64,000 nucleotides of DNA from Montifringilla adamsi (Eukaryota; Chordata; Aves; Passeriformes; Passeridae): positions 14,333,478 through 14,397,477 of the forward strand of contig JAGGNK010006559.1 of the NCBI GenBank assembly GCA_017590115.1. Reading direction: 5' to 3'. The translations under genes and the position numbers were made by a program. The number at the start of each line of letters is the position of its first letter. Within the stretch, counting starts at the first letter, position 1. Of the stretch, positions 1-12,955 are shown piece after piece. The notes under the pieces were generated by a model, which was given only the letters and a program-made list of their open reading frames with translations, had not been told where the DNA came from and did not search any database.

Positions 1-230
1 TCGTACAGGACTCCCTGCAACAGAGAACACAAAACTGATTAACTTTGCAACACGATAGCACCATGAGAAAGTAGTGTTTGACACTCATCAGAACACACAA
101 ACAAGACAATGGCTAGAAGGGAAGAAGAGCATCAGTGAAAATTCCCTGTATCCCACACCAATCCCTTGGCTGCTCAAGCACCTCAAGAAGGCCACTGTGC
201 ATCTACACAACGAAAAAGCACAGCACGTAC

Positions 231-309
231 CAGGCGTGAGTTTCTTTTCATGTCTTTTAACTGAGTAGTCAGCTTATCCAGCTCTGTCTGGTGAACTTCC
301 AGGTACTCA
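231..309 (-). CDS. RIPOR2: RIPOR2 coding exon, start of the helical Rho-binding region
   Basis: This 79-base internal exon adds one base that completes an Asp codon, then 26 codons reading [21 protein letters not shown] and RNSRL. It continues directly from the [14 protein letters not shown] end of the previous exon. This is the conserved N-terminal helical segment of RIPOR/FAM65 proteins, which bind RhoA and restrain it during cell polarisation. On the minus strand it is preceded by a pyrimidine-rich acceptor ending in TTTGCAG and followed by the donor GTACGT after a complete codon (phase 0). The next exon lies beyond the left edge of the window. The heptad-like Leu/Val spacing fits a coiled coil. 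I see no frameshift or stop. Identity as RIPOR2 rather than RIPOR1 or RIPOR3 rests on the close match of this and the two upstream exons to my memory of RIPOR2. Confidence 0.95.
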
Positions 310-943
310 CTGCAAACACAAACCAGAGAACGATGCATGAGCTCTGCAGCACATACCAAGCTGGCTGATGACCATCCTAAAAGAAAATCTGCCTGACAAA
401 TGTCTTTCCTCACTGGATGTGTTTACAGACAAAAAACTCATTTACGTTGATCTGTCCTAAAAGCAGCTCCCTGCTGCCTTTTTGGGAATAAATAGGAGTG
501 CACTTATTTAACTGCGTAAGAGCTCGGTGTTCTCTTTACACTGAACAACCAGTTTCAAGTAAGCTAATCTGCTGCTTAGTTTATGGGCTGGTGCCTTCCA
601 GTCGCTACGCCTGTATCTGGCTGATTAAAGCCCTGTTATCATCTAGGATGTTATCTGGAAGGCAATACAAGCTTTTGACAGGACTCTAGGAAACTCAGAG
701 GGGAAAAAAAATCTGATGTTGAAATACCAGACTTTGGAAGCTGTTCTCAAAATGTGAATGGAAATGGGATTCTGCCTCCTATATTCCTGTTTCCCATACA
801 AATATTTTAGATACTAAGTGTCACAATCCAGACTTCAAGAGGTGTATGTTCATCTCTTGTGAGGAAGGATCCCTGGTTTTGTTTCTCTAGGCTCTAAAAT
901 GTCACAGAAAGCTTCAGTCAACAAGCAGGATAAAAGCTCTTAC
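310..943 (-). other. RIPOR2 intron (634 bases)
   Basis: This short intron lies between two coding exons. It starts with the donor GTAAGA next to base 944 and ends with a TTTGCAG acceptor next to base 309. It interrupts a codon after its second base (phase 2). I recognise no repeat or RNA gene inside it. Confidence 0.9.
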
Positions 944-1099
944 TCCAGGCCACTCTTCAGGGCTCGGTAGACCTCTTCCATCCTTTTAGGCTGGGGTTCT
1001 TTGGGCGTGGTGCTGTTCTTATGGCCCAAATTATGCATTTTCTTCACCTTTGCTTGGGGCTTCTTGAGCGCTGAGGAATTTTCAATAAAGGAGTTACAC
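944..1099 (-). CDS. RIPOR2: RIPOR2 coding exon (basic linker and start of helix)
   Basis: This 156-base internal exon contributes one base to an Arg codon, 51 full codons and two bases of the next Asp codon. The residues begin [17 protein letters not shown], pass through a His/Lys-rich stretch ([10 protein letters not shown], then PKEPQ), and end [14 protein letters not shown]. This matches the N-terminal part of RIPOR2, where a basic, serine-containing leader runs into the conserved helical Rho-binding region. The acceptor is strong, with a long T/C tract ending in TTTTGCAG. The donor is GTAAGA. The phase (2 in, 2 out) fits both neighbouring exons exactly. An ATG-initiated reading across this region on the same strand uses another frame and is a shadow. 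Confidence 0.97.
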
Positions 1100-2251
1100 C
1101 TGCAAAATGAACATCAAAGAAGAAGAAATCCCTATAAATCATAGAAATCTCAAAGGAGCGTAGCTTGAAGAAATCTTCTGATATTATCACTGCTAGCAAA
1201 AAATGAATCTGCTTCTGTGCCTGCCAGTTAAAGGTCTGCATTTCTTTATGGGTTAAGAATCTGAGCAGCCTGGCACATGTGCTTCCCAAGACATAAGTGC
1301 TTGTCTGGAAATGCAAGGTCGAGTATGAGTCTCATCAGACATTTCTCTGTCTTACACCATGCCTGTCCTAACTCACATCAGAGAGTCCATGAGAGAGCTG
1401 AGCTACATCCAGGTGCTAAACAGAAAGGGGAGCCCAAATAATCTCAGGTGCAAAGCCTGCGGGTCCTAAGGAAGATTGAGATTTGATTAAGAAAGTTACT
1501 GGAGAACAGCATCACACCACTGGTCTTGAGTATGGAGTGTATGGCAAAGTGAGGACAGCTGTGCTGCACGCAGGTGCCTCTTCGGGGACTGTGCTGGTGG
1601 GTAGGTCAGCATCTAACAACCATCGTTGACTTGGGCTGACAATGGGAGGCCCTTTTCCTGCTGTCACTCCTCAACTGCTAACTGGTGGTCTGGCACTGGG
1701 AGACTACACAAATTAAAATCAATAGTAAAGTAGCCTCTGGGAGCATCCAGGACTGCATGGCTTGGGCATGCCTGTCTCAAAGTCCTAAGTCCTGTGTAGC
1801 TAAGGGGCAGTGCACAGAAAGGCTCTGCAGCCAAGTTCAAGGAAACAGCTTTGTTTTGGATTCGTAGTTGTGCAGCAATGAGAAAACTGCCTTTTAGGCA
1901 GCAGTGGTCTTAAAAAGGAGGTGATGGCAAGTGTATCATGTGCAGTGTTCCTGCACATTTCACATGTTGAAAAGATCACTGCATAAGTTAAAATGGTTCT
2001 CTGAAATTCTCTCACAGCTCTGAGGCATGTGAGGAAGCCCTGCATTAATGGGGGAGAGGCAAACAGGCAGAGGGTAACAGCTTAGTTATACAAAAAATAT
2101 ATAGAGACATTTTAGCCTAGGACATTTTATTTGGCAGAGAGTCAGAAAGAAAGAAGTCCTCTCTCACCTCCTTTCCCCCTTCATCCCCTTAAGTCCAGAA
2201 CTCCCTTACAGCCTGATTTTGAAATTTCCCTTAGAGAGCAAGGGCACTTGC
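1100..2251 (-). other. RIPOR2 intron with a GC donor
   Basis: This intron (1152 bases) begins at its 5' end with GCAAGT directly after the AG of a split Arg codon, and ends TTTTGCAG before base 1099. GC-AG introns with a CAG|GCAAGT-like donor are a known minor class removed by the normal U2 spliceosome. No GT donor close by would keep the frame. I see no repeat or RNA gene inside. Confidence 0.88.
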
Positions 2252-2378
2252 CTGGACCGTCTTTCCTGAAGCCCGCTGAAGCCAGCAAAGGACTGACTTC
2301 TAATAATCCCATTAGGACCTCCTGGAGAGAATGAATGTGATCCTATTGACATGATGTCAGGGAGCCTCGGAGATATTC
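2252..2378 (-). CDS. RIPOR2: RIPOR2 exon with the conventional start codon
   Basis: On the minus strand this exon follows a good acceptor (GTTTTTCAG). It has 26 bases before an ATG at 2352-2350, then 33 codons plus two bases. The protein begins [15 protein letters not shown] and continues to [17 protein letters not shown], the signature N-terminus of RIPOR2. RSQSF fits a basophilic kinase and 14-3-3 mode-1 site, and 14-3-3 binding is reported for this family. The ATG has A at -3, a favourable context. The exon ends AG before a GC donor. The 26 bases before the ATG are open in the frame of the ATG (reading ISPRLPDI), so an upstream exon of the right phase could extend the protein. RIPOR2 inhibits RhoA, acts in leukocyte polarity and myoblast differentiation, and is needed in cochlear hair-cell stereocilia. 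Confidence 0.95.
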
Positions 2379-3024
2379 CTGAAAAACAACAGAAAGCATG
2401 TCACTGAGGGTGGAATTACAGCAAAAGGCAGGCAGTGAGGCCAGACAGCCTGGTGTCCATCCATGATATTAAGGGGTACCTGAACCCCACGAGGGGCTGC
2501 AAGCCAGGGCACAAATCTGTTTGCATTTCCAAATGATCCCCAATCAAAACCAAAACAATCCTATTTTAACTTCCGACTTCCAGCCCAGGGTCAACTGAAA
2601 AATGTACCAGAGACACAAAGAGGGTCTGGATGCGGGACTAGAAAGCAGATACTTCAATTTGACAATCCCAACGCCATTCCCAACTTTTGCCATGCCTGGC
2701 ATGCTTCACCCCCAGCCCCAGTGTCCCCATCTGTCCTGGGAATTATTATGGGAGCATGCAGAGCTCTTAGGAGGCACTCACCATCACTGCAAAGTGTGAT
2801 TATACACAATAATAATTTTAAAAAGGATTGATACATCATGAATGCCCTGCAGCTCCCCTTTGATCCTTGCTCCCATGGCTGTTCAGCCCAGGGGCTGCTG
2901 ACAAGGAAGACATGGTGGGTGTGTGTGCAGCCATGACATGCTGTGATGAGAGGGATGCCCTCCACCGTGAAGAGAGAGGAGTAAACAAGCTGCAGGCACT
3001 GTATGCTCTGCATTTCATGTGTCT

Positions 3025-3044
3025 GGGGGCGGGGGGGGGGGGGG
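3025..3044 (+). repeat. Poly-G tract
   Basis: Twenty bases are all G except a single C at 3030. Such a tract can form G-quadruplexes and is prone to length error in sequencing and assembly. Confidence 0.9.
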
Positions 3045-4281
3045 CTCAGCAGGGAGGAAGCCCTTGCCCTCTGTGTGCTCATTTCCAATGCCCAGCTTGG
3101 CATCTGCACGAAACTAGGATGATTTTGATCCATCCACAAATAAATAGTAGAGAAGTGCTACAGTTCAGAGCAGCTCTATCTGCTGCCACAAGGGAAAAGG
3201 GGGATGCCTTTATCTTCCTTTTCTCCTTAATCCACTGTTTTTCTTGTCTCTGCCCTTGGCAGACAATTAAATTGATTTTTCTGCTGGCTTGGTTTTGTGC
3301 TGCTCTGGTAACAGGAATGGCCCCACCAATTTGTGAGGAGCACCATGGCCAACACAGGCCAGGCAGCAGGGCAGGAAGCAGGAGGAAAATGGGGATGCTG
3401 GAGAAGAGGGGGCTGGTCAGTGGGTGCTGCCAGACACAGCTCCCCCATCCTGCAGGACCCATCCTCTCACTGCCTCCATCCTTCCTGGGATGTCAGTTCA
3501 GCTGATGACACCACTGTGCTGTGAAACGGACTGAGAAACTAGGCCAGCTTAAAAATAATCTGAGAGAAAATGAAAAAGAGGGGTTTTAGCAGTTCTTTTC
3601 CATCTATTTTAAAAGCTGGACCCAGCCTACCCCATGGCCCCAGTTCATTTCACTGCAGTAGCCAGACTGAGGGATGAGCTTGGCAATGAAGCAGGATGGT
3701 ATGGCAGGGGCTGGAGCTGCCTGCAGGCAATGGAGCTGATGCTCTGTGAAACTCTGACCTACAGGGCTGAGGGGTGACAGCAAGTCTAAACCCCCCTCTC
3801 ATCCCCACAGGTCAGGAATGACTGCGAGTGCCCAATAAAACAGCCATTTGTGAAAGCCAGAGATCTACAGTGTGAGCCTTCACAACTGAACATATTTATT
3901 AATGATAAGCACCGGAGCTACGTGGTGCTTGCATGGCAAACATTCACTGCAGAAAGCAAATATGTGGGGAAACATTGTGCACTGCTCAGTTATATTTAAT
4001 TTGGAGCATTGAAGTGGGCAAATACAAGTACTCTTTGGTGTGGCAGTAGGTGCCACGGCAAACCACTGTTTCTCTTTGGAGAAGACTGCATTGCCCAAGG
4101 AGCAGCTTTGTCAGGAATATTTCTGCAAGAACTCTGCCAGAAACACTTCTTCCAGTCCCAGCGTTGCCAGCACTACTGCTAATGAGACACTTTCTCCATT
4201 GCACAACCCAACCAGAGTACATCTTCCTGTTTTGGAAGTGAGGGCTGTCCCCCTGACTGAACAGACTCAGAGATAGCACAC

Positions 4282-4315
4282 GGGGTGCAGTGAAAGATGG
4301 GGTGCAGTCAAAGAT
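4282..4315 (+). repeat. 17-base tandem duplication, two copies
   Basis: The unit GGGGTGCAGTGAAAGAT at 4282-4298 is repeated at 4299-4315 with one substitution (G to C). It looks like a local replication-slippage duplication in intronic sequence. Confidence 0.9.
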
Positions 4316-7300
4316 GGTTTTCTCCTCCCCTGTGGTCAGCAGGTAATGGCACTTCACCATTCATGTCCCTGCCTAGCCCAGATGCAGCCCACTCAGCTCG
4401 GGGCTCAGAGAGTTTAACTACAGCAAGGATAAACCCCTGGGACACAGAAGCTGCTCTCAGGCAGAGGACCATGAGCACCTCTATTGGGCAGAAACCCACA
4501 CAAAGGGGAGAGCATGGAGGAGCAGAGAGGCTCTGGAGTAGCTGCTCCTCACAAACTCAAAAGATGCCACAGTTAGGATGCACTTTGTCTAACTCACACA
4601 GGGATAAACATACTCCAGCCACAGCTGGAGGTACTTGAGTCTGGTCAACGAGAGCCCAGAAATTTGGCTCTGTACTCACCCCTACATGCATAAGGCTCTC
4701 TGCACACCTCTGCAAGGCTGAGCTGTGCTCAGGCTTGCTGACACCTGGCACAGCACTTGCCAGAAGGCATTTTGCAGCCTCCAGGGTCAAACCTCACATC
4801 CCTACAGATGGTACAGAGTTTCCCTGTGCCAGCTTATACCTAACAGCTCAAACTCCACAGAGAGCCACCTCCTGCAAGATAGAGTGGAAATCACCCGACC
4901 ACAGTACTCTGGGGTCTGCACAGCAAGCTCCCTTTGGGTTTGCAAATAATCTTTAGACAATTAGGCTGCAATCTGCATGCTCCCATACAAGGATTTGCAT
5001 TAAAAATCTGGTCCAGAGTGCCAAGGAGCAGAAAGAAAATCCCTTGCAAGTGTTCAATAATTGCATGGCTTGACAGGATGATTAACACACACACCCTGAC
5101 AACATCTGGAGACCTAGGAGGAGCTAAACAACACTGACAGTCAGAAAAGATTTAGTAGCATAAACATCAACCATTCCTCAAAAAATAAGAGAGAGAAAAC
5201 AAAACTTGAAGTTGGGTGCTAATCACAACCACAAATTAGATTCAAAACTGTCGTGAAAATGCTAGCATCTTCTGCATGATGTCTCTTCTCTATTAATATG
5301 AACAGGCTTTCACTCTGAATAGAATCTTAGTGTCCAAATCTGACTGTGCAGAAACACTGGAAATGTTTTGATTTTCTTTTCCTTTGGGCAACCTTAAAAA
5401 ATAAATAATCTTGGAAAAGGAATGTACTTATTTATTTTCTTTATTTTGCTCAAGCACTCAGATGGCTTTGAAAGGCTTTAGTAGCTAAGACTTTCCCCAA
5501 GATACCAGAAAAAATGTGCAAGAAGTGCAATTGAAATGCAAATTGAAGACCTGCCTGGAGCTACTTTTGCTTTGCTTTTGCATAAAATGGTCAGAACTCA
5601 CAGCCCAGATAGGCTTATGGCCTCTCCCTATATATTATATATAATCTTGGTGAATAATGTATGTTTAATTTCTGTACAGAACAAAACTGAGATAAAAGGA
5701 GGGAACAGTCAGAACTGGTAAAATCTCCCAGTTCTGTTCAGTTATTTTCCATTGGACAGGTTAAAGGTTGACTCTGTTGTACCAACACCATCTGTTCTTA
5801 AGACTTAAACTAATATTCATAATACAACATCTCAGACACTTCCAACTAACCTCATAAAATTGCAGACTCTGCATCAGCCCCTTGGCCCAGATTCCCAGAG
5901 ACAATGGCTGCATATGGGCACTGCATTGATGGATTATTAATGATACCCATCTCGCAAATACACTTTGAGTGATGAGTATCTGTCATGTTGTTGTGACACC
6001 CTCTGTTGAGAGGGCTTTCTTTTCCTGCCTCTTAAACCATTCACAGGTCTCTCTGCTATCAACTACATAAACCTACCTCTGAATTTAATAATGCAGCTGT
6101 ATCCTGATGATATGCATGGGTGCAGTTGTTAGTATAATTTCAGTAAGGCTCAGCCCATGAGGACTCACCCAGATCTTTTACTGACCTGACGGGCATCCCC
6201 ACAGCTGAACACTGCTAAGGGCATTCTGGTGCTACACCAAGGGACTGATCAAGTTTCTCAGTCTACATTTAGTAGTTATGTAATATAATGCTACTGTCTT
6301 CTACATGCAGTATAAATTTTGCTCTCAATATAATGCCAGTTGCACATCTAAAATGATATTAAATGCTTCTGTGATTTGAGAGATCCACTTCAGCAGTGGA
6401 TATAATGACAACACTTACACTTTTAAATTTATATAGTTAATGAACCAGGGATGTTTAATTTTAAAAAAACACCAGTCTCCTTAGTACAAGCATGCTCTGT
6501 GTAGAAGTATAATTAATATAATTAGTACTGCCCATGCTAAGTGCACAGCAGTTGAATGATGAGCCCATCAGTGAGTCAAGGGATAAGGTGAAATCCTATC
6601 AGTACTCCTCTGCCCTATTCACTGACAGCTTGCAGCACAGAATTGCAGATAATTGATGATGTCTCTGTCCCCAGGGAAATGAAAGTCCCCTCACTCAGCT
6701 CTTCTTTCAGTCTGGAAATGGGGAAACAGCTGAGCCTGAGCTAATGAGTGGGGAAGGGACAATCACTTCCACAGGGCTGCCCTCTCTTCATCACCCTCAG
6801 CACAGTCCTCTATCTCCCACAGTGCCAAAATATTTGATAAACAGTGTTTGATTCAAGCTAAGAGGGGAAATTCAGGCTGAAACATATTTGCTAAATCTAG
6901 TCTAACTTTTGCACAGCCTTTTTTTCTTTGCTTCTTCCCCATGACCAGTTTGGAGATGTATTTTTTGCTCACCACATGACAAGGGGAAGTCGGTTTTGCT
7001 AGACATGTGCTAACAACCGTGTAAAGCTGCAATATACAGTGGTGACGGTGCTCTTGATTCCTCCTGTTCTCTCCTTGTAGCAGTTACAGTTATGGCTCCA
7101 GGTCTAGAATTTGCTGTAAGGTGTAAGGGAGCTGTCTGCAGCTGAGGCTTCAAGGACACTTTGGGATTATGTATAATCGCTGATTAAATGGGAAAGTGGG
7201 ATAGGACTGAGTGACTGAAAGCATCCCTGCTCATCCTTTCTTCCTGTATTATTTTCTTGTGTGACACATGGTTCAAAGTCCATTCTGGATCTAAGGAGAG

Positions 7301-10300
7301 GTAATCCTTGCAGTGAGATGGTTTGTATGTTGACCTATGATGGCCTGCAGGCTGCCTGTTAAAAATCAAGTGATAATTATCTAGGTTAAGGGGAGCTGAA
7401 GGGGTCCATTAACTAATGTGAGTGGATGGCTACAAAAGTCAATCAATTCTGTTTGGCATGCTAGAAACATTTCTTACCTGCAAACCTGGTGTATGTCTGA
7501 CAAATAAGACAATATCTTTGTGACTAATGAAAGAAAAGAACATTTTCCTCTCTCATCTATGACAAGGTCTATATTCTGCTTATTGGGCTGGCGGGCCTAC
7601 AAAGGAGAAAAACTTTTAAACGCAATGAGATGACATTTAGGACCATGCATCTCCCCAAAACACAAACACAATAAGGGAAGGAACTGTCCTCCAAAACAGC
7701 CAATTCTTTCTGCTTTGCACTCATAAATCCAAGGAGCATAATGTAATTCTAAACTTACACATGCTCAGCTCACTGCCAAGCTCATTCAGTGCACTTTCAA
7801 TTCATGCCACTTGCTTTTGTAGCCTAAGTCTAGTAATTTTTAGTATTTATTTTCCAACTTCTTCCTTCTGATTTAGCTGAATCACTTTGGCAATACAAGG
7901 CCAGCATGGCTAGTAGTCCAAATAACCACCTGGAATTTATGATTTCCATGTTCCCTAGGCTCCCAGAAGGTACAGAGGCATGCATCTTGGATGAGAAAGC
8001 AGACATCCTTTTGGGTTTTTTAACATAAAAATTTGACAGTGCTATGTGGGTAAGAGTGCTCAGGAGCATTATAAAAACTTTCACAAGAAATTTAATTCTT
8101 GCACAAGAGTTTTTACACTTTCAGGACAAAAACTCTTAAGCATGAGTGAGCAGGCTCATAATTTCTGTATGTCAGGATGATTTCTGTGGGGTGGGGGTCT
8201 CCTGGAAGCACCTGTAGAAAGGTGTCTTTTGTTGGTCACTCAATTACACAAATTACAATCTTCATGGCACATTTTATGCTCCCAGTGATGGGCTGCTCCT
8301 CCCTTGTACAGGGCAGCATTTGCTAGAACTGTACAGACATGCAAGCTCCATCTGAAGAACTATTCTTGGTTGCCAGAACAAAATCATGTGTATTTGTTCC
8401 ACCCAAGTCCAAGGCTTAGAGATATTCCTAAATAGCAGCATATGGCTATACCAACAAGCACACTTCCCAAGCCTACATCAGCTGGTGAAAGGCCAGCACA
8501 CCCGTGAGCTCCACACATTAATTTTAGCGTACAGAACGAGCCACGTGGGCTTACCCACACGGCTGAAGAGCAGTGCTGCACAGAGAAAGAGCTGCAGCTG
8601 AGATGGAGCCCCCTCCTTCAAACGAGACATGTGGGAGCACATGGGACACGCTTGGGTGGGCATCAAAGCCTTTGGCAGCCACAGCACAGGAAAGGAAACG
8701 TCTGCCCTGCCTCTTGCAGCAACAAGAATCTTAGCTGAGCCAACTGCAGCTCATCCTGCTCTCGCTGAGGTGGTCTCTTCCCTCACCATGCACATCCTGG
8801 GCACTGATTATCCAGCAGGATCTCTCTGAAGGCTTGAGCACACTTCTCACTGACGACTTTATGTCCATCAGGGACACCTAGAGTGATTCTTGTGTTAGCT
8901 GTATTTCAATACCTTCAATTTGGGTGGATTTGGTTCTTACAATGCACAAAGAAATGTTTATGCAACTGGTGCATCTTTTTTCGCTCTTAAGCCCACAGCT
9001 GGGAGCTTTACTTTTTAATGCAAAAATCCCCACAAGTGAGCACAAGGTGCCATTACCTGCTTCTAATAAATGAAAATGTAGTATTTCAGTACCAAATTTC
9101 AGCTTTTGTTTCAAATAGTATCAAGCCTTAGGAAAAAGATTAATAGCATGACTTGTACTTTATGGTCTCATTTCTGTAAGAACATTTTATATGTTGCATG
9201 TAAGGACATTTTCAATTCAAATGCTACAGTATTTGCTAGCTCATCACTACACACCCTGACCAGAAATACAAATTGTCTACCATCTGGAACAGCCCATTGC
9301 TCTTCTGCTCCTCCTACCCAAACGAGATGATGTACATGAACCTTTTTATTGCATAAAAAGCAATAGGAACAGTAAGAAGAAAGCTAACAGTCCAGGTCAA
9401 GAGCAAAATGGTAAAGTAGATATGGATGTAAACGCATAGAACCTGATTGCTGATGGTCCCATTGCAATATAGCTCCATATATTCAGTAAGTCATCTCTCA
9501 CACCAGTCTAGGTACCAAAGTCAGTGCGAGGACTTTGCATTTCATTTTATTTTTATAGTAAAACATGCCTTTGGCTCTAATTCTCATCACCTCAGTAGAA
9601 CACAGAAATAAGGATTGGCAGTGGCTAAGGCGAAAGCAGCACCCTTTTTGTCTCATACCACAGTTAGCCTTCTTCCTCCTCTTTTTGCAGCTACTCCTTC
9701 AGTGCAATGCCCCCATTTCTCTGTTTTTGTTGCCAGGGAGCCTCTGCTTAACCTCCCCTCAGAGAAAGACCTACACTGCACCTTCCCCTTGGTATAGCTG
9801 AAAACCTAAGGAGAGGGAAATGCAAATGAGTTATTTCACTGTAATAAACCCAAGGAAAATAAATTTGATCCTAAATGGCTCTGCACACAACAGATGGGTT
9901 CACGGCAGCTGACCTCCTTTTTTTTTTTCAGTTCCAACATTTATTTCACACTGGTGGATGAGGTGAGCATGTGCAGGAGCACACATGGAGCCCTCCCTAT
10001 TCTTGCTCCCTAAAGCATTAGAGACATAAGGCAATCATATTCAGCTGGCATTAGCATAAATAAGCAAAATTTGGTCTTGTACTTATGAGTGTGGCTGAGG
10101 GATCAGAATCTGACCATCTAATTACATTTGACATTCATTCATCTCAAACCCACCCCAGTATGCAGAATTATCTTTGATTAGAAGTCAACTCTAATTCTAC
10201 TTATCACTGATAATTCTTCATGTCAATGTGAGATTTAATTAAAAATTAAGTCCCACTGCCATTCAAGTGCTGGCAAATCTAAAGAAAAAGCACTTCTGAA

Positions 10301-12329
10301 ACCCAATTGAGAACAATCCTCTCATGCTTTAAATCCACCTTGCACAAAATCCCTAACAAGAGGTTCAGCAGAGTGGCCTCACCACACAATTAACCACACT
10401 GTCATTCTGGCAGCACTGCACACTCATGAAGGTGCAAGACTTTGGGCAGCTCTGTTATCTATCCCTGCATTAGGAGATAAACTACAAGGACCAATCTTGT
10501 GAGCAGTAGTCAGACTAGCAGGATGCAAAACAGGTTGTGGGAACTCCTCCAGCCAGGAACAGCCTGGCTACTTCACCTCTTTTAGCATATGCCTGGTTGA
10601 CCACAGATGTTGGGCGCAATTTTAATTTCTTAGCTCAGATCACAAAAAGTGATCAACTTATTGCCCATTTTGGCAAGCATAAGTATTAGGGGAGGCCTAG
10701 GAACCCGTGAGTGCTGCGGGTGGTCTCCCGTGACCCTTACTGACTAGCAGTAACATCTGGAGTAACAAGCCCAGGAGTATCACCAGAGCACAAGTGGGGT
10801 AAGACAGCCCTGATGTCAATAGCTGCAGCTCCAGGGGGAGTCCTTTGGCAAAATCCATGATGAATCTGAGCAGTGACCTAAATTTGCATGTCAAGTGTAA
10901 GCAGCACAGAGTGGCTTCACTTTCTCACACTGCAAGGAATGAATATAAAAATCTTCTCCATGACAGGAGAAAAACACAATGGCTAGCAAAGTTGTCCTTG
11001 AGAATCCGGATTTCTTTAATTACTTTGCACCAATATTTTTGCTGTTTTACAACCCTCATTTAATGCAGATGGTAGCAGCATGGGCAAGGACAGCAAGCTG
11101 AGGAGACCATTTCTTTGCATCTGCAGAAAAGTAAATGCATCAAGTAAACACATGCAGGATGGTTTGGGTAACCAATGGGCTGCTCTAGAGATTGTTTTCC
11201 CTCAGCCAAGACAGACAAACTAGCTGCGCTTGGTATCCACTCCAGGTATGCTCTAATATAAGCATGAGTGAGCTAAATTAAACAAGCACGACAGGCTTTT
11301 CATCCCTGAAAGGAAAGTAAAACATCATTGTTGTCAAATCCTTTCAGCCACTAATGAGATACAAACGCTTTGCTGCTCCTCTTTAAATACATGGGATTAG
11401 GGTGACTTAAAACTCCGCGGATGGTTTATATGATCATTCTATTTCCAGGAGTGTCGTAATGGCACACTGCTCACTAAAATACTGTTGAAGATACACTGTT
11501 ACATGTCCTAGGATGAAGATCTTTAAAGCTGGATGTTCTTCTCCCAGAAATGAGCATTGCAGAAACGGATTTATTTAATCTTTTTGACACATTACAAGTG
11601 TGGTCACTTAAAGAGCATTTCCATAAAAGTCCTGTGTTACTTCATTTACATTTGGCCATAGCATCTGTCTGAAGCTCTCTTCCAGTACATCAAGTAGCTG
11701 AACACTATCCATGCACAATCAAGAATGGCTGTCTGCTCTGATGCAACTCATTTGTCTCTTGGCTTCAGTTAATTTTCAAATTCAAAACTTCAGTCTTCTT
11801 ACATACGTGACTTTAAGAAATATTATTTAAAGTTATGGCAGAGTTTATTATTCTCTTGGCTACAGTATTTTAAGCTTTAAAAACCTCTTGAAGGCATAGA
11901 AGAGTACATATCTAATACCATGAAACTTCTTCCAAAACACCATTTTCTCTGGTCAGGATCATTAAAGGATCTGTAAGAAGCATCTGAAAGAGGATAAAGG
12001 GGTAAGGGTCTATGCTAGGGTCCCTCTTGGAAAAAGCTTGCGCTAGTGACACTGGTGGTGGAAAAAGAGGTCTGATGACCAATAGGGCAGCTGAGCAAAA
12101 CAGAAGAGGTGATTGCTATGTGCAGACTGCCAGAAGACCCAGCTATCCTGACCGTGTCCCACACAGTTATCTTGTATCAGGTATCCACAAAAAGAGCAGA
12201 ACAGCTTTACAGACACACAAGTGTTTACAGGAACCACTTGAAAAAATATCTAGAGTTTTAGGCAGACCTTCTCTCCTTGCCACCACTTTCTGAAACCACA
12301 TTTCATTTCAACACTTACCAAGATGACTC

Positions 12330-12955
12330 AACAATATGCAACTGGAGCCCAGAAAGCCAGCAATATTCTGTGCTGCATCAAAAGCAACATGGGCAGTAGG
12401 GTGAGGGACACTGCCCCTCTGCTCTGGTAGGGCCCCGTGTCAAGTACTGCATCCATGTCTGGGGCCCTCAGCACAGGAAAGACACGGACATGCTGGAGTG
12501 AGTCCTGAGGAGGGCCACAAAGATTATCAGAGGGATGGAGCACTTCTCCTGCAAAGACAGGCTGAGAGAGCTGGAGTTGTTCAGCTGGCAAAGAGAAGGC
12601 TCCAGAGAGACTGGATTGTAGCCTTTCAGTACTTGAAGGGGGCTCATAAAAAAGATGGGGACAAACTTCTCAGCAGGCCCTGCAGTACCAGGACAAGGGG
12701 CAATCTTTTATAACTAAAAGAGGGTAGGTTTAGACTAGATACAAGGAAGAAATTATTTACAATGAGGGCATTGAAACACTGGAACATCTACAACAGAGCA
12801 GCTGCAGATGCTCCATTCCTGGAAACATTTGAGGTTGACTTGGACTGGACATTGAGCAAACCTGGTCTCCTTGAAGGTGCTCATGATAGGGGCAGGACTG
12901 GAACTAGATGGCCCTTAAAGGTCCCTTCTCACACAAATCATTTTACAACTCTGAG
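12330..12955 (+). mobile_element. CR1 LINE, 5'-truncated 3' end
   Basis: This is a 3'-terminal CR1 fragment in plus orientation, antisense to RIPOR2. Recognisable blocks in order are the end of the reverse transcriptase ORF (CCCCTCTGCTCTGGTAGGGC, then a region corresponding to the VRPHLEYC segment), the GAGAGAGCTGGAGTTGTTCAG segment, and the conserved 3' part that ends ACTAGATGGCCC then TTAAAGGTCCCTTC. The reading frame is broken by stops and shifts, so the copy is dead. CR1 is the dominant avian LINE and inserts as 5'-truncated copies, as seen here. Confidence 0.93.

Larger units (their letters stand above)
2379..12329 (-). other. Large RIPOR2 5' intron, part 1: mostly unique sequence
   Basis: This is non-coding sequence upstream of the first coding exon. 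It contains a near-pure G tract (3025-3044), a 17-base tandem duplication (4282-4315), an AT-rich TATATA-type stretch around 5625-5650 and an octamer ATGCAAAT at 9820-9827. I found no exon with good splice sites and protein-like content, no RNA gene and no clear transposon. Short open frames here look random. Confidence 0.7.

Noticed and set aside
2654..3139. 161-codon minus-strand open frame
   Set aside because: It lies upstream of the RIPOR2 start exon, crosses the poly-G tract, and has no family resemblance or fitting splice sites. It is most likely a chance frame.
2867..3505. 212-codon plus-strand open frame
   Set aside because: It runs through the poly-G tract as a glycine run and shows no conserved pattern.
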